This document shows, one piece after another, positions 1-12,399 of a DNA stretch of 37,669 nt. Both the position numbers and the translations under genes were made by a program. The stretch comes from Chara braunii. Lineage: Eukaryota > Streptophyta > Charophyceae > Charales > Characeae. The notes below the pieces were generated by a model. That model saw nothing but the letters and a program-made list of their open reading frames with translations. It did no database searches and was not told the DNA's origin. The stretch spans positions 437,539 to 475,207 of the forward strand of contig BFEA01000695.1 of NCBI GenBank assembly GCA_003427395.1. The letters are read 5' to 3'. Position 1 is the first letter of the stretch. Each line of letters begins with the position of its first letter.

Positions 1-41
<41 letters not shown>

Positions 42-80
42 TCACTCACTCACAATCAATCAATATCAATCAATCAATCA
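1..80. repeat. CA and CACT/CAAT microsatellite
   Basis: The window opens in an uninterrupted (CA)n run of about 36 bases that turns into CACT and then CAAT units. The start of the array lies outside the window. Confidence 0.95.
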
Positions 81-408
81 AACCTTTTTTTTTTTCAAGT
101 TTTTTGTTTATTTATTTTTTAATTTTGCATGTTTATTTTTCTAAAACACCTCATACCCCTACAAAAAATAGAAATTCATTTCTAAAAAATACAGATGAAC
201 TCAGGGACCATATATCTGATGATAAAAAATGACAAAAAAAATTCCAGCTTTTCTTTATATATTTTTTTTAATTTTCTTTAAATCGAATTTAGTTCTTGAT
301 TTTTTTAAATCCTAAACAAAGTCGGATTCCAAAAAAAAATAAAATGGGGTTGTAGGGCATAAAATTCCCTACAACGCCATATGTTTGTTTTTTGGGGGGG
401 GCTATTAT
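81..408. other. AT-rich stretch, no gene seen
   Basis: This stretch is strongly AT-rich with many T and A runs and no credible reading frame. It lies downstream of the minus-strand gag relic, where pol would be expected, but no RT, RNase H or integrase motif is visible. Confidence 0.6.
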
Positions 409-1816
409 TTAATTCATGAAAAATCTGGTAAAATCGGGTCCGAGGCGCGGACCCGGTAGACCGCGGAGGCGGCCGTGAATACGTCCGCCCTCCGAGCGCG
501 GCCCCGCGGACGCGTCCGCGGGTGTTTCATAGCCTGACTCCATTTCGTTTGGGGAAGGTCTCCATTCGACTACTTTCTTTCGCTCATCCGCCGGTCGGAC
601 GATTCCGATCATCCCTAACCCCAGATATCCTAAGGCGATGTATTGATCGAGCGGGATGAGTTTCACTGCTTCCTCGGTAGTGGCTATCGTGCTTCCCCCT
701 CTTTCTATCTCTTCAAGCATCGTTCCTACCCTTCCTGGACCGTTGGCCACTGGCGTGGCAGCCACAGGGCAACCCCGAATCGGGCTTGCACAGGTCGGTG
801 TGGACAGTCCCGGACGATATGGCCCGGCTGATGACATGCTACAGATTGGTTGACATCCCTCCCACCGGTTGAGCGGGGGCAATGCCTTGTGCTACGAGGG
901 CAACTCTAACAGCAATGGGGCGCATCGATCGCATCAAGGATTCCATCCGGGCATTAAACTCCCGCTGTTCCTTTTTGCTTTCTTGTATTAGGTTGACTAA
1001 AGTCCGGGTCAACTCTAGTATCGCGTTTGGCTCACCGACTTTACTCGTCGTATCGGGAGGGGGTGCAAGAACGGGTACGACAGGTACAGGCGCGGCCATC
1101 GCTGGCATGGGCAATCCTGTGGTTCCATCCGCTCCGGTTTTTTTTGTTACGATGTGTTCCAAATAGGTTACGGGACCAGAGACAAAACCCATGTTTTCAA
1201 ATTTATTTTGAAGCGCGGCCCTTGCTCTAGCCAGTTCTGAGAAGTCCCCCTCTCTAGGATAATCTTCCGCTTCTAGGAAACTGGCAACGAATTTCCGCTC
1301 CATTTCTTCTGCCGCAGACATAATCTGCTGCAGAGTATGATTGATCGGGGAGAATTGCTTTCGTAATTTCGACCTCATGGTCTTGCTGCGGAGCCCGTCG
1401 ATGAATAGATCCCTCCCGACTTGCTCTCCTCGTTCGGTTTTGACAAACATCCTATAAAATCGGTTCCGATATTCCGTGACAGATTCGAGTGGCTTTTGTA
1501 CTCGATCCTTAATCATGAACAGAGCTTGTTCCGGATGAATGTAGTCAAATCGGTTCAGAAAATCTCGTTCAAAAGTTGGGAGATCTACCCAAACGTAAGT
1601 GTTAAACCAATGATGCGCGTCCCCTCCCAATCTAGTGGGGATGTTAATTCGAGCTTCATCGTTATCGTATTGTTGCGCGCGTAGCTTGGCTAACCATGCC
1701 TCGGCCAGATGATGTGCAGGGTCAAAAAGATAGAGATCCGGTGGAGCCACTGGCGCGCGAGCTCGCGGGGCCGGGACTGGACCAGGATTCGGATTCTGGT
1801 TCTGATTCGCATTCAT
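409..1816 (-). pseudogene. LTR-retrotransposon Gag, frameshifted
   Basis: The ATG at 1816 opens a 325-residue frame with a Pro/Ala-rich start followed by a retrotransposon capsid (retrotrans_gag) domain at about residues 30-180. Typical signals are GGDAHHWF, the F..DFLNRF helix and LRSKTMRSKLRKQF. The frame stops at 839. A CX2CX4HX4C zinc knuckle follows at about 804-845 in another frame, but its first Cys codon is TCT (Ser). A third frame continues the tail to 409. Two frameshifts therefore separate capsid, knuckle and tail. Gag would package element RNA. The absence of pol downstream marks this as a decayed partial Ty3/gypsy-type element. Family assignment rests on the capsid pattern and the nearby primer site. 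Confidence 0.75.
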
Positions 1817-1955
1817 ATTACCTGCTTACCGCCCAACCGACCTACTTCGTGTTACTATAGGATCGCGGTGCCGCGCGTTCCACTGTCTCGGTCGTCCTCT
1901 GTTCGCCAGATCGTTCGGTATAATCACCTTTCATCCGTAACCCGGCCACGTGTCG

Positions 1956-1967
1956 GCTCCGATACCA
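1956..1967 (-). promoter_or_regulatory. Candidate primer binding site (tRNA-iMet type)
   Basis: Read on the minus strand this is TGGTATCGGAGC, one mismatch from the classical plant iMet primer site TGGTATCAGAGC. It lies about 140 bases upstream of the minus-strand gag ATG, as expected for an LTR element whose 5' LTR would occupy higher coordinates. No clean CA terminus is seen next to it, so the LTR boundary is not defined. Confidence 0.5.
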
Positions 1968-1969
1968 AC

Positions 1970-5611
<3,642 letters not shown>

Positions 5612-5637
5612 AAAAAAAAAAAAAAAAAAAAAAAAAA
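5612..5637 (+). repeat. Poly(A) tract, 26 nt
   Basis: A pure run of 26 A residues. It could be the tail of a retroposed sequence to its left, but no source element or target duplication was identified. Confidence 0.9.
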
Positions 5638-5736
5638 CTACAGGGCAGGATGCAATAAGTACGTTACTTCCCATGCTTGACTCTGCTTCCTCCTCACTGC
5701 TGACCAAATGTGCAAAAGGGAGTATGGATGTTCGGC

Positions 5737-5857
5737 AACGTGGAACGACATGGCTGCCACAGTTTTGGGCCTCCATCCACTAGGCACCCCATGCACAAAA
5801 GACAACGTGGAACTACACAGCTGCCCTCGTTTTTGGGTCTCCCTCCACTAGGCACGA
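5737..5857. repeat. Two-copy imperfect tandem repeat, period 67 bp
   Basis: The unit begins AACGTGGAAC at 5737 and again at 5804 and ends CCACTAGGCA in both copies. Copies differ by scattered substitutions. A looser echo (CTGACCAA.TGTGCAAAA) occurs at about 5700 and 5980, suggesting a larger decayed duplication. Confidence 0.8.
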
Positions 5858-6230
5858 TATGGACAGAAGGAAAATGATATGGTGGTGTATCTTTCCATGT
5901 TCTGGTGGAGGATTCTTCCTCATTTTGCACATTTGGTGAGCACTGGAGGGAGGCCCTTCGTCTATGGGCCTCGCACCACTACTGACCAACTGTGCAAAAT
6001 GAGAATGAGGCTTTCCCTAGAACACGGGGAGATGCACCTTCACACACTCTATGGCCAGTTCATTGAACTTGGGTCTATTTGATATGTTTGGATCTGTGGT
6101 TGTCTTGTTGTTTCTTTTTCTTAAAAAAGCTATATTCTTCTCTCAATTTCACCTCACACTACCTACCTGCCATTTGTTTTCTGTTCATGTGTGATATATC
6201 GGGGATATCTGCCGGTCACAATCTGCTGGG

Positions 6231-6389
6231 GCGAGGTCCCACTAGCAAAGAGGATTGGATAAATATCCTGAATCTGGATGTGTTCTGCACTCGTTCACAA
6301 ACAGGTCCAGATTCAGGCATTCTGCACCTTTCCGCAAAAAGGTCCAGATTCAGGCATTTAATCCAATCCTCTTTGCTAGTTGACCTCGC
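6231..6389. repeat. Foldback (MITE-like) element 1
   Basis: A perfect 20-bp inverted repeat starts ACTAGCAAAG at 6241 and is mirrored at 6361-6380. The arms extend outward through GCGAGGTC and inward through a second inverted motif, CCTGAATCTGGA, present once on the left and twice inverted on the right. The whole could fold as one long hairpin. There is no coding capacity. The end motif GGGGC.AGGTCCCACT recurs in the next foldback and at about 7697. Confidence 0.75.
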
Positions 6390-6410
6390 AACCAAGTTGG
6401 ACAGAGGCCG

Positions 6411-6510
6411 GGGGCAAGGTCCCACTTGCACGGATTACCAGATTCTGACCGTTGATCTGCGCTATCTATGGTCAATATCTCGTAATTCGTGTAAGTGGGA
6501 CCTAGCCCCG
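6411..6510. repeat. Foldback (MITE-like) element 2
   Basis: Arms of about 28 bases beginning GGGGCAAGGTCCCACTTG (from about 6411) are inverted at 6482-6509 with only a few mismatches around a roughly 43-base centre. The arm sequence is related to the outer end of the adjacent foldback, so both probably belong to one family. Confidence 0.7.
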
Positions 6511-6829
6511 GGAATCCTCACAAACAACCCGGAAGTAACCCTGGGGCCATTACCCAGAATCGGCTTTGCTGGAAATCGGGTCCAGAGTCCCAAAACCTTA
6601 ACAATTCGCGAGCTAACTGCCAACTAACTGTTTCCTCCAAATTAAACTTGAAGCCCATGAAAGGGGAAACAACAAATACCAGATGCTTAATCTTTCAACT
6701 GCAAAGAGCTGACAGCAGAACCCATTGCACTAACGAGTCTAATACGACTCTACTCTCTATTGGCTCAGACCTTCCTGGTTGTCCCGTCTCTATATTTAGT
6801 ATCAGTCCCCTTTCCCTGTCCTCCCTTTT

Positions 6830-7219
6830 TCAGGGTGGCTTCAACCATTGAGCAAAGGAGAGTCTACGATCCCGTGATACTGAGACTATGGTGTTGTCTT
6901 TTGCCCATGTACGCAACAACCATTGGAGACCCTTCCTCTTACTTTCCTGACAGCCCTGCCAGTCTGCCAATGCAGTTCGCCGAATGCCTTTTTTGATCTG
7001 ATGCTGTTGCTCCTGAACTGTTATTTTCTTATTATTGAAGACTTGGGCATTTCTTGCCCTCCATATTTCCTATAGAATGATCCCTCTGCATGCCAAAGCT
7101 ATGTAGCCCCAACCAGTACTGTAACCATCTTCTCCACACGGAAGTATCCCATATAGAGTCCAATCATCTGTCCATTTCCAAGTAGCATTTGTGACCTTAT
7201 CCCATATTTCCAACCACCA
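6830..7219 (-). pseudogene. LINE (L1-like) ORF2 C-terminal fragment
   Basis: One minus-strand frame runs from about 7219 to a TGA at 6830-6832 with a single internal TAG. It carries the usual end of plant L1-type ORF2: a Trp-rich block (ATWKWTDDW), a GILP turn, GWGYIALACRG and then EIWRARNAQVFNN, the terminal iW-aRN-iF signature after the reverse transcriptase. The EN and RT domains are absent, so this is a 3' remnant. A CAGGGTGGC-type sequence sits at both ends (about 6831 and 7223) and might be a degraded target duplication. There is no poly(A) tail at the left end. Confidence 0.7.
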
Positions 7220-7532
7220 AATCCAGGGTGGCCTTCTGCGCCATGAAGATTTTTTTTAACTTCTGTGTCTAATCTGACACGGGGTGGCCTTTTCAGCCCA
7301 GGGTGGCCTTCTGTTGCTTTCAGGGAACCCCCAGTGGAGGACACCGGCCAGGGTACAGCCGGTAGCAGAGGGACCGAGCATCATCTCAGTGGCCAGTCGC
7401 TGTGCCTACCTGATTACCCCTCCCCCTATGAACATTAGCACAGACTGCTTTTTAATGCCAACTGGGGGGACCAACGGGCTATCTCTAGGTGGCGGGCGCC
7501 AAGCATGCCCAGAAAGGTACATAAGGCCAATA

Positions 7533-7598
7533 GGGATTGAACCCAAGACCACCTGAATGCCACTTATGTGCCTTACCAACTGAGCTTTGGAGGCGCCC
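7533..7598 (-). mobile_element. tRNA-derived SINE-like unit
   Basis: On the minus strand an A box AGCTCAGTTGG (7576-7586) and a B box GGGTTCAATCCC (7533-7544) lie at tRNA-like spacing, so RNA polymerase III could start here. The acceptor ends do not pair as in a true tRNA, so a tRNA-derived SINE head is more likely than a functional tRNA gene. The body and tail were not delimited. Confidence 0.5.
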
Positions 7599-7612
7599 AG
7601 AGCATCAAAAGG

Positions 7613-7627
7613 AAAAAAAAAAAAAAA
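7613..7627 (+). repeat. Poly(A) tract, 15 nt
   Basis: A pure A run just to the right of the SINE-like unit. It is on the wrong side to be that unit's tail. Confidence 0.8.
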
Positions 7628-7713
7628 CGAGAAAGCAGCACCAGTTGAATGGGATAAACTGAAGCTGGGCATTGGCCTGGCGACTTGTTACCTCCGGGGG
7701 CAAGTCCCACTTA

Positions 7714-7742
7714 CACCGTTGAGTTGAGGCAGCTCAACGGTG
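7714..7742. repeat. 10-bp perfect hairpin
   Basis: CACCGTTGAG at 7714-7723 is perfectly inverted at 7733-7742 around a 9-base loop. It sits beside a partial copy of the foldback end motif (GGGGGCAAGTCCCACTT at about 7697) and may be a solo arm of that family. Confidence 0.55.
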
Positions 7743-8495
7743 TGACCCCTCACAGATGGGGTTTCTGCAAGGAAGACAGATTTTGCATAGGGGTAAGTAT
7801 GTGGCAGTCACAAAAAAGCTTGCAAATGCATTTGGAACACCCGAGTCTCAAATGCAGTTGAAACTCGGGTGAGCAGAAAAGTCGCAACGTGGTTGGAAAC
7901 TGAAGTCTAGTCAGCCGCATGGGAGCGTCCAGCAGAGGCCCTCGCACAGGCCTAGGGCAATGAGAGTTTTTTCTTTTTTTTAACCTGCTCCACAAGTACA
8001 CGGCCTCAGCCTTGCAGTCCGAAACTTGTCGCCACAAGAAAACGAGGCCGAAACGTCAAATGCTGGGCCCACCGTTGATAAATTTGATCGGCGGTCACGT
8101 TTTCGTTTCGCGCCTCTAGAATTTGAGGTGTCAGGCCCGCGGCCCAGGTGCCCATGTACTGGTGGCCCGAGCAGATCTACTAGGGGTGGTGATACGAGCA
8201 GCCTCCCTTAGTAAGCCTATTGCTGGCTGCTCCATCTATTGGTGGTGAGGGTCTCATGCTGGCAACCAGGTCCAGCATCCCTTGTACATGAAGAAAATGG
8301 AGGAATACATGAGAAATTCATGAGAAAAGCTGAGCTGAAAAGCTGAGATCTCCGTGGCCGTCATTGAGTCCCTTAAACCACTAGTACTTCGCTCAGCTAT
8401 TCATTCCGAGCCTTCTTTTTTTTTTTTTTTTTTTTTTTAATAACCTGTCATAACTTCAATAACCCATGCAGTATGCCTCGTTGAATGTCTAAGGG
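7743..8495. other. Unassigned region with poly(T) tract
   Basis: No gene recognised. A 23-nt T run occupies 8416-8438 shortly before the truncated end of the first Penelope-like copy. Confidence 0.5.
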
Positions 8496-9945
8496 CCTTT
8501 ACGTGCTGAATGCCATTTGAACCTGAGGAGCGCCGGCGAACTGGTCAAAGTAATTAAGGGTGTTAACTCGAAGATATGTAAGAAGGAGATGTTGATTGGA
8601 GCTTCGTTCGACGTAAAGGAGATGTTTTCTAATCTCCCCCACGTATCTATTTTAAATGCTATTGAATGGGTTATTGATTTTTGGGAAAGAAAGGATGTGA
8701 GAGGGGTTGCTGTGAAAAAGGCGGGTAAAGGCGCTAAGTTGGTCAGAGGGAAAATCGAGGATGGGTGGAAGCAAATTTCTTTTGAGGATACCTTGAATTT
8801 TGTTTCTTTCGAACTGCAACACACCTTTGATTCTGCGGGGGGGAAGATTCTTCGTCAGGTTGTAGGAATACCTATGGGCAAATCCTCCAGCCCGGCCCTT
8901 GCCTGCTTGTTATGCGCTTTTAATGAATTCTGTTTTCTTTCCTCATTAGGAACTGATCGTAAGCTTTTTTCAGGTTTCAGATTAATAGACGATGTCTCTG
9001 TTTTTGTACAGTGCAACGTGGAGGAGGAAGGATCTTTGAGGAATGGTAAGGAAATCATTGAGAGATTCGCTGATGCGATTTGACGATTGGATCGGGGGAC
9101 GTAGGCGTCATATGCTGTCCACGGTTAAAGAATCAGGGGAAGGATATTACAGGGGGTTTTGTTTTTCAATGTATTCAGGACTATACGTCTTTTTCGAGTA
9201 GACAACAGAAGATGGCTGTCATTGGATCATTCCTACACAGAGCTAAGAACTTTTCATCTATCGCAGGCCTGGAGTTGCAGTTTTTGTTAGCTTTGAAGTA
9301 TGAGTTGTGGAAGAGGGGGTATCCGGATGACCTGTTCGATGTGGCCTTGACTAGTTTTTCGCACAGATTCGGGGGAATATGGAGCCAATGGTTACCTGGC
9401 CTGACCGGTTGGAAGAAGTTGTGAGGATTCGTGTTTAGGATCTTTACGTGGAAAGGGTGTTGGAGAGGGTTTCGTTGTTTTTTGTTTTTTGTTCTGTTTC
9501 CTTTCAATGGACGCAACTGTGAAGGGGGGTTTATGGAGGCCTCCTTTTAGGGACTCGGTTTTTATAAGTGCAGTAGTTCTCCTTTTTTGGGGGCTACCTT
9601 GTTTTTTCTTTTAGACCTTTCTTGAATTTTTGTTTTCGTAGGACCGAGTTACCTGCTAGCGTTTTTCTTGCTGATCACAGATAAGAAGTCTTCGGGCATC
9701 GGCTCGTTACTTCAGATCCCTGATGAGCGTGGTTTGGCGGTCGCGCGAAACCGGTCGGGTCAAACGCCAAGCGATTCATCGCTATGATCTTCAAGCTTAT
9801 TTTTCATGAAGAAGTTGCGTTCGGGATGAACTTTGACTCTATCTGTGTTCGGTTGCTTCTTTTTTTTTTTTCCTCCCTTGAAGTCTGATTTGGCATTCCA
9901 TGTCAGTTTGGCGTCTCTGCTTATCTCGTGAATATTACATGCTGA
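8496..9945 (+). mobile_element. Penelope-like element copy 1, 5'-truncated
   Basis: This block is a close copy of about 15380-16889. Similarity starts abruptly at about 8496-8504 inside the RT coding region and ends at the shared CATGCTGAC (9937-9945). It holds RT core, C-terminal domain and about 0.5 kb of 3' untranslated sequence. The next element starts immediately after it in the same orientation. A partial copy joined head-to-tail to a longer copy is the pseudo-LTR arrangement known for Penelope-like elements. Confidence 0.75.
8517..9424 (+). pseudogene. Penelope-type reverse transcriptase, 3' part
   Basis: The frame from 8517 encodes RT palm motifs: FDVKEMFSN (motif A, catalytic Asp kept), then GIPMGKSSSPALACL (motif B) and FRLIDDVSVFV (motif C, two Asp kept). 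It stops at 9083 because about 65 bases present in copy 2 are deleted near 9068. The rest of the C-terminal domain continues in another frame at 9080-9424. RT would copy element RNA onto nicked chromosomal DNA in the nucleus. The N-terminal RT motifs, endonuclease and ORF1 are missing. This copy keeps catalytic residues that copy 2 has lost, and keeps CAG (Gln) where copy 2 has a TAG stop. Confidence 0.8.
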
Positions 9946-10366
9946 CTTTCACGCACCGAGTAACCCGCGTAGAGGTCGTACTACGTTAAGGGTGGCTTCG
10001 GAACTTTGAAGATGACGACTCAAACTAACGGGCGCTACTTTGATAACAAGAGCTGCTATAATTGTGGACAACAATGACATCTCTCTCGATTTTGTCCGCT
10101 TTCGGACAAGCAGCTAAACGGAGGACAAGCTAATAGTATGGCTATTGTTCCGGCTCAACCATTGATGACCGGACTCAACAACAGGGTTGGAGTAGGGACC
10201 GTTGCGCCGACTGTCTCTAATGGGTATTCGCATGAGAAGACCTGGTTGCGCTCTAGAGTAACAACGCTCGAAGACATCGTTGGACGAATCAAAGTTAAGC
10301 ACGATGCGGATGAAGCGAAAGAAATCGCGGCTAAAGAAGAGGGTGAATGAAAGAAAAAAGAAGTTG

Positions 10367-10375
10367 AGGAAGAAA
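10367..10375 (+). repeat. 9-bp direct repeat, left side of NUMT
   Basis: AGGAAGAAA here is repeated exactly at 12391-12399 on the other side of the mitochondrial block. It could be a target duplication made by fill-in of staggered ends, or microhomology used in end joining. Confidence 0.7.
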
Positions 10376-10792
10376 TTTTTTTTGGTTTTTTCGAAGACTC
10401 TTAGGAAGAAAAGCTATATGAACTGCAATTGCTACAGTGTAGTCTTCATTTACTGAATTAAAAAAAAAAACTTTTACGCGATTCTTGTCACTTCGCCATA
10501 TTTGTGTTAATTCAGTCCAAACTAGTTTATTTTTCCATATCCTTTTTATTTGTTTAGGCAAAATTATTTTTGGTTCACCAAACACTTCTACATTTTCTAC
10601 TCCAAAATTGAATTCATCTTCAATTTTCTTTTTTTCTTCCAGTTCATGTTTCAAACAAATGAATCGAGTTTTCAACCCTATTTCAACCACCACCATCTTA
10701 TCTTGTATTTGTTCCACTGAACGTTGTAAGACACTCCCACGTAGATGAATCAAACATGAATTTGATTTTTTAAAAATTGAAAAAAAACTCAT
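10376..10792 (-). pseudogene. rps1: Mitochondrial ribosomal protein S1, 5' fragment (NUMT)
   Basis: The frame from an ATG at 10792 matches land-plant and algal mitochondrial rps1: LRGSVLQRSVEQ near the start, then VEVFGEPKIILPK and KLVWTELTQIWRSDKN, ending with VHIAFLPKSL. S1 is a small-subunit mitochondrial ribosomal protein. About 139 codons remain. The 3' end is cut by the insertion boundary at 10375 and the frame runs on into retroelement sequence. In the nucleus it has no evident promoter and is presumed non-functional. Confidence 0.85.
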
Positions 10793-10829
10793 TGTTTCGC
10801 ACCTTTCTTTTTTCATCAATCAAATAAAA

Positions 10830-10900
10830 GGTTAAGTAACATAAAGGTAATGTATTGGACTGCAAATCCACGAATGATGGTTCGAATCCGTCCTTAGCCT
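10830..10900 (+). tRNA. trnC-GCA: tRNA-Cys (GCA), mitochondrial type, in NUMT
   Basis: A 71-base cloverleaf. The 7-bp acceptor pairs GGTTAAG with CTTAGCC (one G-U), the anticodon loop reads CTGCAAA with anticodon GCA, and the T arm contains GGTTCGAATCC. Sequence and length match plant mitochondrial tRNA-Cys. It is intact but sits in nuclear DNA. Confidence 0.9.
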
Positions 10901-10951
10901 ACTTACTCGGCAAGTTGACCAAGTTGAGTTTCTTAAGAGATTGATGTTGCC

Positions 10952-11025
10952 TGTTTAGAAACGGATTCGAACCACTGACACAAGGATTTTCAGTTTTTTG
11001 CTCTAACCAACTGAGCTACCTAAAC
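10952..11025 (-). tRNA. trnF-GAA: tRNA-Phe (GAA), mitochondrial type, in NUMT
   Basis: On the minus strand a 74-base cloverleaf with acceptor GTTTAGG paired to TCTAAAC, D-arm AGCTCAGTTGGTTAGAGC, anticodon loop CTGAAAA (GAA) and T arm with GGTTCGAATCC. It lies 21 bases downstream of the rps2 stop. Confidence 0.9.
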
Positions 11026-11046
11026 AAAAACAAAATCAAACTATGT

Positions 11047-11316
11047 TCAATTCAAAAAAAGTAATTCAAAGATTGAATGACAAACAAGATATATAAACTT
11101 TAAAGAATCATCCTTCACAGGGATGGGATAATGAATTCTTTGTTGTAATTTGCTTTGAATATCGGAATCTATCAAACACACAATCGGTATATCTAATTGA
11201 CTAGCTTCAAGTATGGCCATGAAATTCTGATTTGCATTCATTATCACCAAACAGTTTGAAATATCGTTTGTAACAATTCCTTCGAAGCATTTTTTCATTT
11301 TTTTGTAATGCGGCAC
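11047..11316 (-). pseudogene. rps2: Mitochondrial ribosomal protein S2, C-terminal fragment (NUMT)
   Basis: About 89 residues match the C-terminal part of mitochondrial S2: [39 protein letters not shown] and [10 protein letters not shown], ending at a natural-looking stop near 11047. The upstream two-thirds of the gene is missing. It is fused in frame to the ccmF fragment, so one 281-codon frame spans both. The junction lies at about 11,320-11,350. Confidence 0.85.
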
Positions 11317-11349
11317 CTTGCAAATATGTTGTGTTGTATCTAAAACTTT

Positions 11350-11835
11350 GAGTGATAAGTTTTCAAAGTGTTGAAAATGCATTTTTAAAAGAACCAAAGA
11401 TAGGTTTGCCATAAAAAAAAAACTTAATAAAAAGATTCCTCGTTGCGAATCTGTGGCAAAGCTATGAACAGATGCAAGTAATCCCGAACGAACAAAAAAA
11501 TTACCTAAAAGACTGAATAAAAAAGTAACAATATTTAGAAAGAAGGTCCAAGAATTCAACCGAAATGAAATGACTGAATGAATACAAGCTGTATCTAATA
11601 CCCAAGGCATCAAAGATGCATTTTCTACGGGATCCCAAAACCACCAACCGCCCCAACCTAACTCATGATAAACCCACCAACTTCCCAGTAGTATTCCTAC
11701 AGTTAAAAAACACCAGCACGTTAAAATCCAATTTCCCAAAGATTGCTCCAGGTTCCCAAAGCTATGCACATTATTCATGACTGGGCTACCTGTTTTTAAT
11801 TTATCACAAGCTAATGTATAAGTAAATCTTGTAGA
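11350..11835 (-). pseudogene. ccmF: Cytochrome c maturation protein CcmF, internal fragment (NUMT)
   Basis: This piece holds the CcmF haem-handling WWD signature [14 protein letters not shown], preceded by [14 protein letters not shown] and followed by [25 protein letters not shown] and [12 protein letters not shown], with several hydrophobic membrane segments. CcmF is the inner-membrane haem lyase subunit of cytochrome c biogenesis system I, mitochondrially encoded in plants and charophytes. Only about 160 residues remain. Both ends are cut: it joins rps2 sequence on one side and rpl2 sequence on the other. Confidence 0.88.
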
Positions 11836-11870
11836 TGTTGTTTGATGTTGGGTTGGGTAGATCCAGAGTA

Positions 11871-12059
11871 CCAGCGTACTAGGGCAATCCAAGAGGAACG
11901 ATTTGGATCATATTCGATTCTTTCTACCTTACCCGTCAACGAAGTGTTACGTTGAAAGTCAATTCTTCGCTGCAATCGTTTTGGGTGGGAGCCTCTATGG
12001 AAAAGGGTGATACGACCTGAGGAATGGTAGCGTCTTCGCTCCTTTGTGGTAAAAAATCT
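11871..12059 (-). pseudogene. rpl2: Mitochondrial ribosomal protein L2, internal fragment (NUMT)
   Basis: A 63-codon minus-strand frame reads [32 protein letters not shown] and IALVRW, the N-terminal part of mitochondrial L2. Lower coordinates switch to ccmF sequence. It overlaps, in another frame, the first codons of the open frame containing ccmF, so the start of that frame is an artefact. Confidence 0.8.
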
Positions 12060-12089
12060 CTAAACACACGCAGCCAGGCACGATTTTAA

Positions 12090-12380
12090 AGACGCAAAGC
12101 ACTACAAATAAGTCAAAGCACCCTACAAGGACGTAGCATGTACAATTTTTTGGAAAAACTTGTTACAGTGATCTCTTTTCATAACTACCCTGTCAAAATA
12201 CACAAAAATTTTATTAGTTTAACCATTAAAATGAATTTGTTACGCTTATTCCCAGAAATACAAAATCATTTCGAAATTTTTGAACACCTTCGTGGGTTTC
12301 ATGTGACTCTTGTCACTTCAGCTAAAACCCAAAATGAAACTTCCATTTTGTGGAGCGGGTTTTTACAGAAAGAAGTTTAG
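12090..12380 (+). pseudogene. rpl5: Mitochondrial ribosomal protein L5, 3' fragment (NUMT)
   Basis: The frame starts after a TAA at 12087 and ends at a TAG at 12378-12380. It matches the last part of mitochondrial L5: [18 protein letters not shown], then [11 protein letters not shown] and [10 protein letters not shown] at the natural C-terminus. It is on the opposite strand to the neighbouring rpl2 piece, head to head, so the 12,060-12,090 join is rearranged. The retroelement resumes about 10 bases after its stop. Confidence 0.88.
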
Positions 12381-12390
12381 CCGTATGTCA

Positions 12391-12399
12391 AGGAAGAAA
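12391..12399 (+). repeat. 9-bp direct repeat, right side of NUMT
   Basis: Exact second copy of AGGAAGAAA (see 10367-10375). Coiled-coil coding sequence of ORF1 resumes across it. Confidence 0.7.

Larger units (their letters stand above)
10376..12390. other. NUMT: mosaic of mitochondrial DNA inserted in ORF1
   Basis: About 2.0 kb of plant-type mitochondrial sequence: rps1 5' part (-), trnC (+), trnF (-), rps2 3' part (-), an internal ccmF piece (-), an internal rpl2 piece (-) and the rpl5 3' end (+). rps1-trnC-trnF-rps2 may be one original stretch. The ccmF, rpl2 and rpl5 pieces are truncated at their junctions (about 11,320-11,350; 11,840-11,870; 12,060-12,090), so several mitochondrial fragments were joined. 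Coding pieces are mostly free of stops and both tRNAs still fold, suggesting a recent transfer. Confidence 0.85.

Noticed and set aside
11047-11892. A single real 281-residue gene
   Set aside because: The first residues overlap rpl2 in another frame, the middle is ccmF and the end is rps2. It is a fusion of truncated mitochondrial fragments.
10376-12390. Window as a mitochondrial genome with nuclear insertions
   Set aside because: Nuclear retroelement ORF1 continues in frame on both sides of the mitochondrial block, so the mitochondrial DNA is the insert.
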